Below, piece after piece: positions 1-9,769 of a DNA stretch of 64,000 bases. The translations under genes were made by a program, and so were the position numbers. The notes below the pieces were generated by a model. It ran no database searches and was not told the DNA's origin. It was given only the letters and a program-made list of their open reading frames with translations. The stretch is from assembly GCF_004362975.1 (NCBI RefSeq), contig NZ_SNXO01000009.1, positions 1-64,000 of the forward strand. Direction: 5' to 3'. Origin of the DNA: Aminicella lysinilytica. GTDB lineage: Bacteria > Bacillota > Clostridia > Peptostreptococcales > Anaerovoracaceae. The number at the start of each line of letters is the position of its first letter. Position 1 is the first letter of the stretch.

Positions 1-96
1 AAGTTGTTTAGATTATTATATGAATTGAACCGCCGTATGCCGAACGGCATGTACGGTGGTGTGAGAGGGGCTACTTGCTAGCCCCTACTCGATTGG
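1..96 (+). mobile_element. Group II intron, 3' end (domains V and VI)
   Basis: Positions 29-60 form a 32-nt hairpin with a GAAC loop and an ACCGCCGTA / TACGGTGGT stem, the form of catalytic domain V. Positions 63-90 form a second hairpin (GAGAGGGGCTA / TAGCCCCTACTC) like domain VI, and the intron should end near GATT at 91-94. These are standard 3' ends of bacterial group II introns. The intron-encoded reverse transcriptase would lie to the left, outside the window. The 3' exon starting near 95 was not recognised. Confidence 0.8.
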
Positions 97-380
97 GCGC
101 GGCAGCCTGAGGCCTTTGCTGGGAGACCTAACCCGGCGAAGCATGAGCCGCTGGTAGGTCCCCTGTCAGGACCGCAGATGGCACAGAGCCACAGGCGTTG
201 CGCCACCCAGGTTATCCTTATCATATTCTTGTGTTCTGTCGGGCAATTGGCCTGGAAGTGCCCCAGTCCTGAGACTGTGGGCGATATGGACATGATGCCC
301 GAAAATGCCGGAATCATATCCGCCACATTGCCACAACTATTTAGGGAATTCTTGCGTCTATGAAAAACTTCTTAGTTAGA
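97..380. other. Unassigned exon-side DNA after the intron
   Basis: This is about 280 bases with only short open frames on both strands, none with a convincing ribosome site. It should be the 3' exon into which the intron inserted. No family was recognised. Confidence 0.4.
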
Positions 381-540
381 TTAGTGTCCGGTATTCGCAT
401 ACGAACCATCGGCCATGAAATATTCCTGATATAGAGGACTCGGCCACGAATATAGATCCATATGTTAAGTAAATTAGTGTCCGGCATTCGTTTATGAACC
501 ATCGGCCACGAAATATCCCTGATATAGAGGACTCGGCCAC
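381..540. repeat. Two 67-bp direct repeats
   Basis: Positions 381-447 and 474-540 are near-identical 67-bp copies. Both start TTAGTGTCCGG and end GGACTCGGCCAC, and they differ at only a few bases. The period is 93 bp. The copies create a repetitive minus-strand open frame that is probably not a gene. Confidence 0.85.
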
Positions 541-630
541 TATTCATCTTATATGAATGTGCACCTCAGCTATTATTGAAATCATTAAAGCCAAAATCAG
601 GGATTATTTCAACTAGCGGGCCGTCTCTGA

Positions 631-744
631 ACCGGCAGCGATTCCGCAGGAGCAGGTGCAGTCACAGCCGCAGACGAGCTGGAAGAGCAGCTAAATATGG
701 CCGCGCTGTTTAACGGCGAAAAAAATGTGACAGTGAAGGAATAA
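631..744 (+). pseudogene. C-terminal relic of an unknown gene
   Basis: An open frame of 37 codons runs from just after a TGA at 628 to the TAA at 742. It reads through an Ala/Gly-rich stretch into DELEEQLNMAALFNGEKN and ends VTVKE. There is no start codon or ribosome site upstream. A strong hairpin follows at once, as expected for the end of a real gene whose 5' part has been lost. The family is unknown. Confidence 0.3.
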
Positions 745-780
745 CATACTTGTATGTTTATTCCGACAATGTCACCTTTT
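727..780 (+). terminator. Long imperfect hairpin, likely terminator
   Basis: GTGACA (727) pairs with TGTCAC (770) and GGAATAACATAC pairs with GTATGTTTATTCC, closed by a TT loop and followed by CTTTT. The stem overlaps the end of the relic frame at 631-744. Confidence 0.65.
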
Positions 781-899
781 AAAGGCTTCGCAGAAGACTT
801 TATATATTTCGCCTAGTTCGCGGCATATTCTGCTCTTCGCGAGTGAGGCTATATGACTGCCCGCGCACGAGGACCAGCAGACGGGACAGCGGCACGCAA

Positions 900-1745
900 C
901 TATTTCAGGAATTCCTCCAGCTTGCCGCTGAGACCTTCGGCCACGAAGTAACCCTCCTCATAAGCCTTCTTCAGCTTATCTTTGTTCATCTCCGTGCGGC
1001 CGATATCCAGAGGGCCCATAGGAGCGATGACGAAAGCAGTACCCTTTGTTACAGCCTCCCCGATATAATCAAGAGTCGCATTATAGTTGCGGTTGCGGTC
1101 AGACAGAGCTTTCAGCATGTTCGGATAGCGGTGGTACTTGGCCCGCAGCGCCGGCATCAGTGGCTGAGTCTCATGTTTCCTGTAGCCGCAGGGACGCGTC
1201 AGGACCAGGACGATCTTATCATTACCATCCTCCTCAGCCCGGCGAATAGGAATAGAATCAGCGATGCCGCCATCCATGTAAACATAGCCATCGATGGGCA
1301 CCATGCGCGACAGTACAGGCAGGGAACTGGAGGCGCGGACATACTCCATATCCTCGTGCATGTCCTTGACCTCAGGGTACTCCGCCTCCCCGGTGATGCA
1401 ATTGGTCATAGCCACGCGGAACTTCATGCCGCGGTGCTTGAACTCCTCATTATCTATGGGATAGAGCTTTTCCGGGATCTCGTGATAGAGAAAATCACTG
1501 CCGAAAAGATCGCCGGTCTTGCGGAGGCTCTTCATACTGCAATATCTCGGATCATCCACATAATCCGTTGATGTAGCGTAAGCCCTGCCCCTTTGTCCGC
1601 AGACATAACTGCAGGCGTGGCAGGCCCCGGCCGAAACCCCGTAAACATTGTCGAATCTGATATCATTGTCAAGGAAATAGTCGATGACTCCCGCGACGAA
1701 GATTCCTCTCATTCCGCCGCCTTCAAAAATAATTCCTGTGCTCAT
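900..1745 (-). CDS. Patatin-like phospholipase family protein
   Basis: This 281-residue protein is likely a cytoplasmic serine acyl hydrolase of the patatin family (lipid or lysophospholipid hydrolysis; substrate not predictable). It has the glycine-rich oxyanion motif GGGMRG (residues 9-14), the nucleophile elbow GVSAG (36-40, Ser38) and the catalytic DGG (158-160). These three are the family's complete Ser-Asp dyad set. Length is typical of the short bacterial YjjU/RssA-like group. The ATG overlaps the TGA of addA as ATGA, so the gene is probably translationally coupled and read on the addA transcript. No signal peptide is seen. Confidence 0.88.
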   Translation of the reverse strand: MSTGIIFEGGGMRGIFVAGVIDYFLDNDIRFDNVYGVSAGACHACSYVCGQRGRAYATSTDYVDDPRYCSMKSLRKTGDLFGSDFLYHEIPEKLYPIDNEEFKHRGMKFRVAMTNCITGEAEYPEVKDMHEDMEYVRASSSLPVLSRMVPIDGYVYMDGGIADSIPIRRAEEDGNDKIVLVLTRPCGYRKHETQPLMPALRAKYHRYPNMLKALSDRNRNYNATLDYIGEAVTKGTAFVIAPMGPLDIGRTEMNKDKLKKAYEEGYFVAEGLSGKLEEFLK

Positions 1746-4700
1746 TTACCTTTCACCTCTATTGATCTGCCTGCTGCGAACAGGTACAAATACGATTCCC
1801 TGACAGGTTTGCCAAGACCTTTTTCCAGGGCTTCACTGTAGATTTCGATCTGTCTTCTGTAAAGTTCCCTGATCCTGGCTTCCTCGTCTTCAACAGCCTT
1901 GGACCTGTCGATCCAGTTTGTCTTGTAGTCCAGGAGCACTATGGCGCCGTCTTCCTCGAAACAGCAGTCGACGATTCCCTGAACTATGACATCCTCGCCT
2001 TCCATGGACATTTTCACATCGAAAGGCAATTCTCTATAAAGTTTACCACTTTCGTAGGCTTTGATACACCTTTTTCCCACATCTCCCGCAAAAAATTCTT
2101 CGATCCTGCCAAGGTCTATGGCGCTGACCTCCGTCGGCAGGAAAATACCTTTTGCGACAAAATCCGACACGGCAGCTTCCAGATAAGGCCGGCCTTCTTT
2201 GCCTGCCCGGCTGAAATCCAGGCGCTCCATTATGCCGTGGTAGACGGTGCCGCGTTCTGCGGCCGTCATCTGCCGCTCGCCCTGAAGGAACTTGGGTTTT
2301 TCCAAGGTGGGCGGTGACGTGCCTGCATCGGCTACCGGGGCTGGCGCTTCTGTCGAGGCTGGCGCTGCTCCCGGCGCTGGCGCTGCGTCAGACCCCGGCA
2401 TTACCGCTGTGTCCAGCGGCGGCGCTGTGTCCGCGTTCTCACGGTTCAAAGCGCTGACTGAGTATTTCCCGCGGAGTTTCCTAGCTGCGGCATATGGATA
2501 CTCGTATTCCAACCGCCTGCTCACCTGCGCAAAGGTTTCCGGATCCGGCTCGACCGTCATCAATATCCGGCTACCGCCTCGGGCTCTTCCGGCGACTTCC
2601 TTCTCGGGAGCCACCAGGCTGGCGCAGTCTATGATCTCAGTCTCAGGCATGACCTCCAGCAGATTCAGATATGTCGAAGTACTCGTAATAGAGTTCTCCT
2701 TAGCCTGCTGAAATTTCTCACCGTTGCTCACCGTGCCTGTCAGGAACAGCTTCTCCCGAGCCCTTGTAAATGCAACATACAGAACACGGATGTGTTCCTC
2801 AAGTTCTTCCTTTTTGATTTTGCTTACTATGATGTTATATGGAAGGGTCCTGTTTTCAGTGTGAGCGGCAGGATCCTCCAGATACATGCCCAGGCCTACA
2901 TCCTTATGGAAAAGCACCTTACTCTTTCCGGCATCCTGCGCGTAGCTTAACTTGCTGCCGAGTCCGCTTACTATGACCATTGGAAACTCCAGGCCTTTAC
3001 TTTTGTGAATTGTCATCAGCCGGACCACATCGTCGTTTTCACCAAGGAGCTTCACCTGGCCCATATCAACGTCTTTCTCCTTGACCGTATCTATATATCT
3101 TATGAAACTGTAAAGTGAACTCTGGCCGCTGGCCGAGAATGTCTCCGTCCTGTCGATGAGATACCTGAGATTGGCCTGGCGCTGAGTGCCGTCGGGCATG
3201 GCGCCCATGATCATATAGTAGCCTGTATCCAGTAGGATCTTCCAAAGAAATTCCGGCAGTGGCATAGCCAGTGACAGTTTCTTCCATCGACCGAGATCTG
3301 ACAGAACGCGGCTGCATTTCCGTCGCAGCTCGTCGTCACCTTTTCTCTCACCAGCCTCATGGCCGCCCTCCGCGCCCTGGCTGCTGCTACCGTCATCGTC
3401 GGCGCCGGCGTAAGCCATGAATGCTTCCACATAGGAGCCCGACTGCCGGGCAAGGCGGATGTCCGCCAGCTGATCCGTGGTAAATCCGAATATCTCAGAA
3501 CGCAGAACGCTGATAAACGCCACATCCTGATATTTATTATCTATTATTGACAAAAGGTTCAGGCACACATTGATTTCCATAGTGTCGAAGTAACCTTTAT
3601 TATTGTCTATATATAAAGGTATGCCCTGAGAACTCATGATATCGTAGAATATCCCGGATTTAGTCATTGCGCGCATGAGAATGACCATGTCCCTGTAACG
3701 AAGCTTCTTCGTCTGGCCGGCTTTGGAATCATAGTACTCTTTGCCCAGATTTTCCTTGATGAGCCGGCATACTCCCAAGGCTTCTATCTCGCTTTTCTTC
3801 AGGTCGCGGATGGCTTCGTCGGCGTCATCCACTGACGATATGTCGATGACCTTAGCTTCAGGCGCAAAGGAAAACTCGCCGTCGTATCCGATGCCCGGGT
3901 ATAGGCTGGCGTCGGCGTCATAGCCTTCCATGATCGGCTGAAACATCTTATTGATATTGTCCAGGATCACGGGCTTGCTTCTGAAGTTCCGGTTAAGGTC
4001 TATCTTCGCCGATTTTCCGTCTTCGCATGCGGCGAAGTCGCGGTATTTATTTTTGAAAATCTCAGGCTCTGCCAGCCTGAATTTATATATGCTCTGCTTG
4101 ATATCGCCCACCATGAACAGGTTATCCTCGCCTTTGATCCTGTCAATGATAGCTTCCTGAAGGACGCTTGTATCCTGGTATTCGTCGATGAATACATAGA
4201 GGAACTTTTCCTTATAGAATTCTGACGTGCCCGGCTGTTTGAGTATGTCCAGACAATCGTGCTCGATATCGTTGAAATCAACCAGTTTCTTTTCCAGTTT
4301 CTTTTCCCTGAATATCCTGTCGAAATCCATGACCAGCTTCTGCAGTGTGCGGGCCTGGCCGCTGACTTTATTTATATCCGCCAGCTGGTTCTCTATAGTA
4401 TCGCTAAAATACGATTCTTTCATGGTTTTGAAGGAGTCTTTCGCCTTGTCCCGGAGAGCACTTACCTGATCCTTGATCAGGGCATACTCTTCCTTCTCAT
4501 CCTTGCCCGCCCTTAAAGTAGTCCACGACACATTAGAAAGGCCTGCCGAAAGACCAGCCAGGTCACCCTTTGTTGCCAGTTCAGAAAGCCCCGCGCACAT
4601 GTCCATGTCCGGTTTGAATTTTTCAGCCAGGTTCTCAAGGCCATTATCCAGAAGCAGGTCATAGGCCGCCTTGGCATTGTCGAAGGCTGTTTTGAAAGTG

Positions 4701-5341
4701 TCGGCTACATCCTCCAGCATGAGGACCATGGCATCGGTTTTCATATAATCTCCGGGAGGCATTTCCAGTTCCCTTATCTTCGCGTCCAGAGTCTCGAAAG
4801 GCTCAGGCAGCGCCATGAGGGAATTGTGGACAGACTTGATCATGTCGCGAACGCTGTCATTACTGCGCTCGGAACCGTACCAGTCCAGGAAATCGTAGAA
4901 ATCCCGATCATCATCTGCGAAACGGCTTTCCAGAAGATCGTCCAGTGCCTCTTCCTTCAGGACTGTGGACTGAGCGTCATCGCAGATAGTAAAGTCCGGC
5001 TCCATATCTATAAGATAGAAAAAATGGTGGATCACATCGAGAGCAAAGGCATGGAAAGTACTGATGCTGGCTCTCGGCATGAGTTCCAGCTGATCCTTCA
5101 GTTCCGGCACTTCTCTGGATTTTTCCTTCAGCGCCCTGCGTATCTTCTCCCGCATTTCCGAAGCGGCGGCGTTGGTAAAGGTCACCACGAGCATTCTGTC
5201 GATGGGCACGCCCTCTTCAGTGACCATCTTCTTGATGCGCTCTACAAGTACTGCCGTCTTTCCCGAACCGGCAGCGGCCGAAACGAGCAGATTCCTGTCT
5301 CTCTCGTCTATAGTCCTCTGTTGTTGTTTAGTCCAACCCAT
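1742..5341 (-). CDS. addA: ATP-dependent helicase/nuclease subunit A (AddA)
   Basis: AddA is the UvrD-type helicase and 3'-strand nuclease subunit of AddAB, the RecBCD counterpart for double-strand-break repair. Visible motifs are Walker A AAAGSGKTA (residues 22-30), Walker B with DEYQDT, GDIKQS, an NFRS motif, TIHKSKGLEFP (motif V-like) and a C-terminal nuclease motif LLDYKTNW. A low-complexity linker rich in Ala, Pro and Asp (encoded around 2300-2450) joins helicase and nuclease domains. The start was set at the ATG at 5341 because GGAGAG lies 6 nt upstream; a TATAAT sits at 5370-5375. Its usual partner addB, normally directly upstream, is not here: the next gene is gpmI on the other strand. 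Confidence 0.95.
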   Translation of the reverse strand: MGWTKQQQRTIDERDRNLLVSAAAGSGKTAVLVERIKKMVTEEGVPIDRMLVVTFTNAAASEMREKIRRALKEKSREVPELKDQLELMPRASISTFHAFALDVIHHFFYLIDMEPDFTICDDAQSTVLKEEALDDLLESRFADDDRDFYDFLDWYGSERSNDSVRDMIKSVHNSLMALPEPFETLDAKIRELEMPPGDYMKTDAMVLMLEDVADTFKTAFDNAKAAYDLLLDNGLENLAEKFKPDMDMCAGLSELATKGDLAGLSAGLSNVSWTTLRAGKDEKEEYALIKDQVSALRDKAKDSFKTMKESYFSDTIENQLADINKVSGQARTLQKLVMDFDRIFREKKLEKKLVDFNDIEHDCLDILKQPGTSEFYKEKFLYVFIDEYQDTSVLQEAIIDRIKGEDNLFMVGDIKQSIYKFRLAEPEIFKNKYRDFAACEDGKSAKIDLNRNFRSKPVILDNINKMFQPIMEGYDADASLYPGIGYDGEFSFAPEAKVIDISSVDDADEAIRDLKKSEIEALGVCRLIKENLGKEYYDSKAGQTKKLRYRDMVILMRAMTKSGIFYDIMSSQGIPLYIDNNKGYFDTMEINVCLNLLSIIDNKYQDVAFISVLRSEIFGFTTDQLADIRLARQSGSYVEAFMAYAGADDDGSSSQGAEGGHEAGERKGDDELRRKCSRVLSDLGRWKKLSLAMPLPEFLWKILLDTGYYMIMGAMPDGTQRQANLRYLIDRTETFSASGQSSLYSFIRYIDTVKEKDVDMGQVKLLGENDDVVRLMTIHKSKGLEFPMVIVSGLGSKLSYAQDAGKSKVLFHKDVGLGMYLEDPAAHTENRTLPYNIIVSKIKKEELEEHIRVLYVAFTRAREKLFLTGTVSNGEKFQQAKENSITSTSTYLNLLEVMPETEIIDCASLVAPEKEVAGRARGGSRILMTVEPDPETFAQVSRRLEYEYPYAAARKLRGKYSVSALNRENADTAPPLDTAVMPGSDAAPAPGAAPASTEAPAPVADAGTSPPTLEKPKFLQGERQMTAAERGTVYHGIMERLDFSRAGKEGRPYLEAAVSDFVAKGIFLPTEVSAIDLGRIEEFFAGDVGKRCIKAYESGKLYRELPFDVKMSMEGEDVIVQGIVDCCFEEDGAIVLLDYKTNWIDRSKAVEDEEARIRELYRRQIEIYSEALEKGLGKPVRESYLYLFAAGRSIEVKGK

Positions 5342-5369
5342 AATATTCTCTCCTGTGTTCAACTATTAA

Positions 5370-5375
5370 ATTATA
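5370..5375 (-). promoter_or_regulatory. Probable -10 box of addA
   Basis: TATAAT on the minus strand, 29 nt upstream of the addA start. No strong -35 was seen at 17 nt. Confidence 0.5.
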
Positions 5376-5469
5376 CCAAATTATTGGTCATAAGTACATT
5401 GCTGATTACCGGCTCTTGTGTTATTATTTAGTCAACTACTGATATTTATTCGAGGATCGGAGTATTATA

Positions 5470-7005
5470 ATGAATAACAAGAAACCAACAATGCTACTGA
5501 TAATGGACGGCTACGGAATCAACGAAAGCAAACACGGAAACGCCATCGCCCAGGCCCGCAAACCTGAGCTGGACGCCATATTTGCCAAGTACCCGTGGAC
5601 ACGGCTTGACGCCTCAGGCAAAGCCGTAGGTCTTCCTGAAGGCCAGATGGGGAATTCCGAAGTAGGCCATCTGAATATCGGCGCAGGCCGGATAGTTTTC
5701 CAGGACCTGAGCCTCATAACCAACGCCATAGAGGATAAGAGCTTCTTCAGCAACGCTGCCCTTTGTGACGCCATGGACCACGTGAAGAAAAACGGCTCGA
5801 CACTGCACCTCTTCGGCCTTTTGTCCGACGGCGGCGTACACAGCCACATAAGCCATCTCTTTGCACTCATGGACATGGCCAAAGCCCGGGGACTGACTGA
5901 CCTTTGCGTCCATTGTTTCCTTGACGGCCGCGACGTTCCGCCAAGATGCGCAGAGGAATACATAGAAAGCCTGGAGCTCAAAATGTCCCAGGTGGGCATC
6001 GGCCGGATCGCCACTGTCGGCGGACGTTATTATGCCATGGACAGGGACAAAAGGTGGGACCGGGTGCAAAAGGCATACGATGCCATGACCCTCGCCACAG
6101 GCGTTGAAGTGGCTACTGGCTGCTCCGCAGTTGACGCCGCTTACGGGCGCGATGAAAATGATGAATTCGTCCTTCCGACAGTTGTCCTGGATGAGAACGA
6201 AAAAGCTTCATTAGTTGACGATGGAGATTCCATAATAATGTTCAACTTCAGGCCCGACAGAGCCAGAGAAATCACCAGAGCCTTCGTGGATCCGGATTTC
6301 GACGGATTTAGTCGAACTAAGGTTGTAAAGGATCTGAAATATGTCTGCATGACGGAATATGACGCAACTATGCCTAATGTGGAGATTGCATTCCCGCCGG
6401 AACATCTGGACAACACTCTGGGCGAATACGTGTCAGGCCTTGGCCTCAAACAGCTGAGAATAGCCGAGACTGAGAAATACGCCCATGTGACCTTCTTCTT
6501 CAACGGCGGCGTAGAAGCGCCGAACCCGGGTGAAGACAGAATACTGGTCCAGTCGCCTAAGGTGGCCACCTACGACCTGCAGCCGGAAATGAGCGCCTAT
6601 GAAGTCAGGGACAAAGTCCTGGAGCAGATAGCCGCTGATAAATACGACATGATAATACTGAATTTCGCCAACGCCGATATGGTGGGCCATACTGGTGTCA
6701 TCCCTGCAGCCATCAAGGCCATAGAAACACTCAACGCCTGCGTGCCGCCAATTGCTGACGCTGTCCTGGCCAAAGGCGGACAGATACTCCTGACAGCTGA
6801 CCACGGCAACGCCGATGTGATGCTGGATGATGCCGATAATGTAGTCACGGCTCATTCTCTGAACCAGGTACCCCTGGTACATATCGCCGCTGATCCTGTA
6901 GAATTCAAGGACGGCGGAAAGCTGGCCGACATAGCGCCGACTATGCTGACACTTATGGGGATAGAAGTGCCGAAAGAAATGACAGGAAATGTTCTGATAA
7001 AGTAG
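5470..7005 (+). CDS. gpmI: 2,3-bisphosphoglycerate-independent phosphoglycerate mutase
   Basis: This cytoplasmic glycolytic enzyme converts 3-phosphoglycerate to 2-phosphoglycerate with two Mn2+ ions through a phosphoserine. It has 511 residues, the normal length. The metal motif MDGYG is at residues 12-16 and the catalytic serine lies in GNSEVGH (Ser63). TADHGNAD near the C-terminus supplies further metal ligands. CGGAG lies before the ATG. It is a single-gene unit read away from addA and closed by the terminator at 7018. Confidence 0.97.
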   Translation: MNNKKPTMLLIMDGYGINESKHGNAIAQARKPELDAIFAKYPWTRLDASGKAVGLPEGQMGNSEVGHLNIGAGRIVFQDLSLITNAIEDKSFFSNAALCDAMDHVKKNGSTLHLFGLLSDGGVHSHISHLFALMDMAKARGLTDLCVHCFLDGRDVPPRCAEEYIESLELKMSQVGIGRIATVGGRYYAMDRDKRWDRVQKAYDAMTLATGVEVATGCSAVDAAYGRDENDEFVLPTVVLDENEKASLVDDGDSIIMFNFRPDRAREITRAFVDPDFDGFSRTKVVKDLKYVCMTEYDATMPNVEIAFPPEHLDNTLGEYVSGLGLKQLRIAETEKYAHVTFFFNGGVEAPNPGEDRILVQSPKVATYDLQPEMSAYEVRDKVLEQIAADKYDMIILNFANADMVGHTGVIPAAIKAIETLNACVPPIADAVLAKGGQILLTADHGNADVMLDDADNVVTAHSLNQVPLVHIAADPVEFKDGGKLADIAPTMLTLMGIEVPKEMTGNVLIK

Positions 7006-7017
7006 TTGAAACTTAAA

Positions 7018-7054
7018 AGTCCGAAGCAGCGATTAAACTGCTCCGGGCTTTTTG
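7018..7054. terminator. Bidirectional terminator between gpmI and the FAD protein
   Basis: AGTCCGAAGCAG pairs with CTGCTCCGGGCT across an 8-nt loop, followed by TTTTT on the plus strand and by an A/T-rich tail on the minus strand. It serves two convergent genes. Confidence 0.8.
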
Positions 7055-7061
7055 ATTGCAT

Positions 7062-8624
7062 TTATTTTCCTTCATATGGGCTGTATCTGCCGATGAGCTC
7101 CTCTGCGACTTTGATACCGTCGCAGGCAGAACTGGTTATACCGCCTGCATAGCCGGCTCCCTCGCCTGCCGGGTAAAGTCCCTTGATGGCAGTGCTCTCG
7201 AAATTCTCGCCTCTGACGATACGAACCGGCGATGAACTTCTGGTCTCAACAGCCGTGAACACAGCGCTGTCCTCGTCGAAACCTCTGAGTTTCTTGCCGA
7301 GTTCAGGCATTGCTTCTCTGATGTCTGTAACAGCAAACTCCGGCAGACACTCGATTACAGCCGTTGCAGAATCTTTTCCATCTCTGAATTCACCCCAGGT
7401 AGTCTTAGGCGCTTTGTATCTGCCGCCGCCGTTTTTATATGCCATGGCCTCGTATTTCTCCTGGAATTCAACGCCGGCCAATGGGGCATCGCTTCCGAAA
7501 TCCTCAGTCCGAACATCTACCAGCAGGCCGCTGTTGGCAGTTCCGCTGTTTCTGGATCTGAAACTCATACCATTAGTAACCACATGACCTGACTCAGAAG
7601 ACGCCACTATGACCTCGCCGCCGGGGCACATACAGAAGGTATAAACGCCTCTGCCGTCCTTGCAGTGATGAGCCAGCTGATAAGTAGCGTGAGGCAGATG
7701 CTCGTCGCCTGCCGCCGCACCGTACTGAGCCTTATCCACCATTTCCTGAGGATGCTCTATGCGGACCCCTATGGAAAACGGCTTCTGTTTCATCTCCACT
7801 CCGGTCTCAACGAGACTGCGCAGAGTATCACGGGAACTGTGGCCTATAGCCAGGACCACATTGTCCGCCTCTGTGTTTATGAGCTGATAACCTGTCTGTA
7901 CCATGAGCCCCGTCACATGACCCTCTTCAACATTGAGATGATTCACCCTGGCGTCGAATCTGATTTCGCCGCCCAGACGTTCCACCTTCAGCCTAATATT
8001 TTTCACCACCTGGCGCAGAACATCCGTACCGATATGTGGTTTTTGTTTATATAGTATATCCTCGTTGGCGCCGGCCTCGACGAACTCCTCCAGGACCTTG
8101 CGGATCCGCGGATCCTTGATGCCTGTAGTCAGCTTGCCGTCAGAAAAAGTACCTGCCCCGCCTTCGCCGAACTGCACGTTACATTCAGGGTTGAGGATGC
8201 CCTTCTCCCAGAAAGCCTTTACCTCCCTGATGCGGTCCTCCATAGCGTAGCCCCGTTCCAGAACCAGCGGTCTGTAGCCTCTCTCAGCCAGAATCAGGGC
8301 GCAGAACATACCGCAGGGTCCGAATCCGATTATGACCGGCCTGCGTTCCATTATCTCCTTGCCTGCTTCCACCTGTTTGTAACTCATATCCGGAGCTTCC
8401 GGCAGATCCAGTTTAACGTCCGAAGAGAAGTCCACAGTGTAGACCTTCTTTATGTCCGATTTCCGCCGGGCGTCAATGGAATCCCTGATGATCTCCACAT
8501 CGAAGATCTTGATGGTATCCTTATGTCCCTTGCCGTATCTGGCCGCGATCCTCCGCGGCAAAACATTGACGGATTCATCTATGCCTAATTTCACCTGATT
8601 CAGTCTATATCTTATTACTCTCAT
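7062..8624 (-). CDS. FAD-dependent dehydrogenase, COG2509-type
   Basis: This predicted flavoprotein of 520 residues belongs to the uncharacterised NAD(P)/FAD-dependent oxidoreductases that begin MRVIRYRLNQ. After an N-terminal alpha/beta domain comes the dinucleotide-binding segment VIIGFGPCGMF with a downstream VLERG. A C-terminal AGEGAGYAGGI motif contacts FAD. Substrate is unknown. The ATG at 8624 was chosen because it overlaps the upstream stop as ATGA and has GAGGT 8 nt before it. It is the last gene of a three-gene operon with the HI0933-type flavoprotein and the HdeD-like membrane protein. Confidence 0.85.
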   Translation of the reverse strand: MRVIRYRLNQVKLGIDESVNVLPRRIAARYGKGHKDTIKIFDVEIIRDSIDARRKSDIKKVYTVDFSSDVKLDLPEAPDMSYKQVEAGKEIMERRPVIIGFGPCGMFCALILAERGYRPLVLERGYAMEDRIREVKAFWEKGILNPECNVQFGEGGAGTFSDGKLTTGIKDPRIRKVLEEFVEAGANEDILYKQKPHIGTDVLRQVVKNIRLKVERLGGEIRFDARVNHLNVEEGHVTGLMVQTGYQLINTEADNVVLAIGHSSRDTLRSLVETGVEMKQKPFSIGVRIEHPQEMVDKAQYGAAAGDEHLPHATYQLAHHCKDGRGVYTFCMCPGGEVIVASSESGHVVTNGMSFRSRNSGTANSGLLVDVRTEDFGSDAPLAGVEFQEKYEAMAYKNGGGRYKAPKTTWGEFRDGKDSATAVIECLPEFAVTDIREAMPELGKKLRGFDEDSAVFTAVETRSSSPVRIVRGENFESTAIKGLYPAGEGAGYAGGITSSACDGIKVAEELIGRYSPYEGK

Positions 8625-9769
8625 CTGCTCATACCTCTTCCTGCCCTGATGCCGGTCTCCCATGCGTTCTGCAGATTGAATCCGCCGCAGGGGCCGTCAT
8701 AGTCCAGCACTTCGCCTGCGAAATACAGGCCCTTAACAATTTTTGATTCCATAGTTTCTTCATCTACCTGGGCAAGGGGCACGCCGCCACGGGTTATCTG
8801 GGCGAAATCCCAGCCCTTAAGGCCTTTCGGGCGCAAAGGCCAGCCTCGCAGGAGTTCCGCCATGGCTTTCACGTCTCCGCCGGACTTTTCATATATGGCC
8901 CGGCCTATGGGCTGACGCACCAGGGAATCCAGGATATTCTCTCCGGCCAGGTCTTTCATATGTGCCCGCTGGCGCAAAAAGTTCTCTATGTCTCCTCCCT
9001 TTGGGAAGAAGTCCACGAGGATCTCATAGTCGTCGAAACCACCCTTCAGGTTCTTTCCCTCCGGTAAAATCAAAAAACGTGAAAGGTCGAATACGCAGAT
9101 TCCGGAAATACCGTACTTGGTAAACTGTACTTCCCCTGCTTCTTCGAAAACCTCTTCGCCTTTATATTTCAATATGACTCTCGCCTTGGCACGAATGCCT
9201 GCGAAAGCCTTCATATCATCGTATGTTTCTACTGCCGTAAGAGCCGGAGCCAGTCTGGTCACACTGTGTCCCAGGGATTCTGCCAGCTTGTAAGAGTCCC
9301 CGGTAGTTCCGAAAGCCGGGCCGGCCTTGCCGCCCCCTGCAATAAGCAGCTTCCTGCAATCAATAGTATGCAGGCTGCTCTTTGTGCCATAGGTCACATG
9401 AAAACCCCCGGCATCATGAGTTACGGCGCTGACATGAGCATCACACCGGACTTCGACACCTTCCGACTTATTTCGACGCAGGAGAGCCTCGACTACGTCG
9501 GAAGCGTCTTCTGTATACGGGTAAAACCTGCCAGCCTCGTCTTCACGGGTCAGAAGGCCTAATGTCTGAAAGAATGACAGAGTCTCACGGTAGCCCGGGC
9601 AATTCTCATTAGAAAGATTGCACTTGCCGTTACCTGTAGCCAGCAGCTTCCTGGCAGGCTCATGCTTCTTCTCGAGAATAATGACCGACGGATCCCCGCC
9701 GCTTTTTTTCAGAGCGATGGCTGCCGTCAGTCCCGATGCGCCGCCGCCTATGATGCATGCGTCATACAT
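8621..9769 (-). CDS. HI0933/BaiN-family flavoprotein
   Basis: This 382-residue FAD protein has an N-terminal GGGASGLTAAI motif (residues 8-18), the family signature GNGKCNLSN, and a C-terminal FAGEVLDYDGPCGGFN segment. These are hallmarks of the HI0933 family, annotated as aminoacetone oxidase-like or, in bile-acid organisms, BaiN. The actual reaction is not established from sequence. The gene overlaps the HdeD-like gene upstream by 8 bp and the COG2509 gene downstream by 4 bp, so the three are co-translated. Two flavoproteins in one operon suggests a shared redox function (inference). Confidence 0.85.
   Translation of the reverse strand: MYDACIIGGGASGLTAAIALKKSGGDPSVIILEKKHEPARKLLATGNGKCNLSNENCPGYRETLSFFQTLGLLTREDEAGRFYPYTEDASDVVEALLRRNKSEGVEVRCDAHVSAVTHDAGGFHVTYGTKSSLHTIDCRKLLIAGGGKAGPAFGTTGDSYKLAESLGHSVTRLAPALTAVETYDDMKAFAGIRAKARVILKYKGEEVFEEAGEVQFTKYGISGICVFDLSRFLILPEGKNLKGGFDDYEILVDFFPKGGDIENFLRQRAHMKDLAGENILDSLVRQPIGRAIYEKSGGDVKAMAELLRGWPLRPKGLKGWDFAQITRGGVPLAQVDEETMESKIVKGLYFAGEVLDYDGPCGGFNLQNAWETGIRAGRGMSR

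Noticed and set aside
843-1571. 242-codon open frame opposite the patatin gene
   Set aside because: It is a shadow of the patatin gene, whose catalytic motifs are complete on the other strand.
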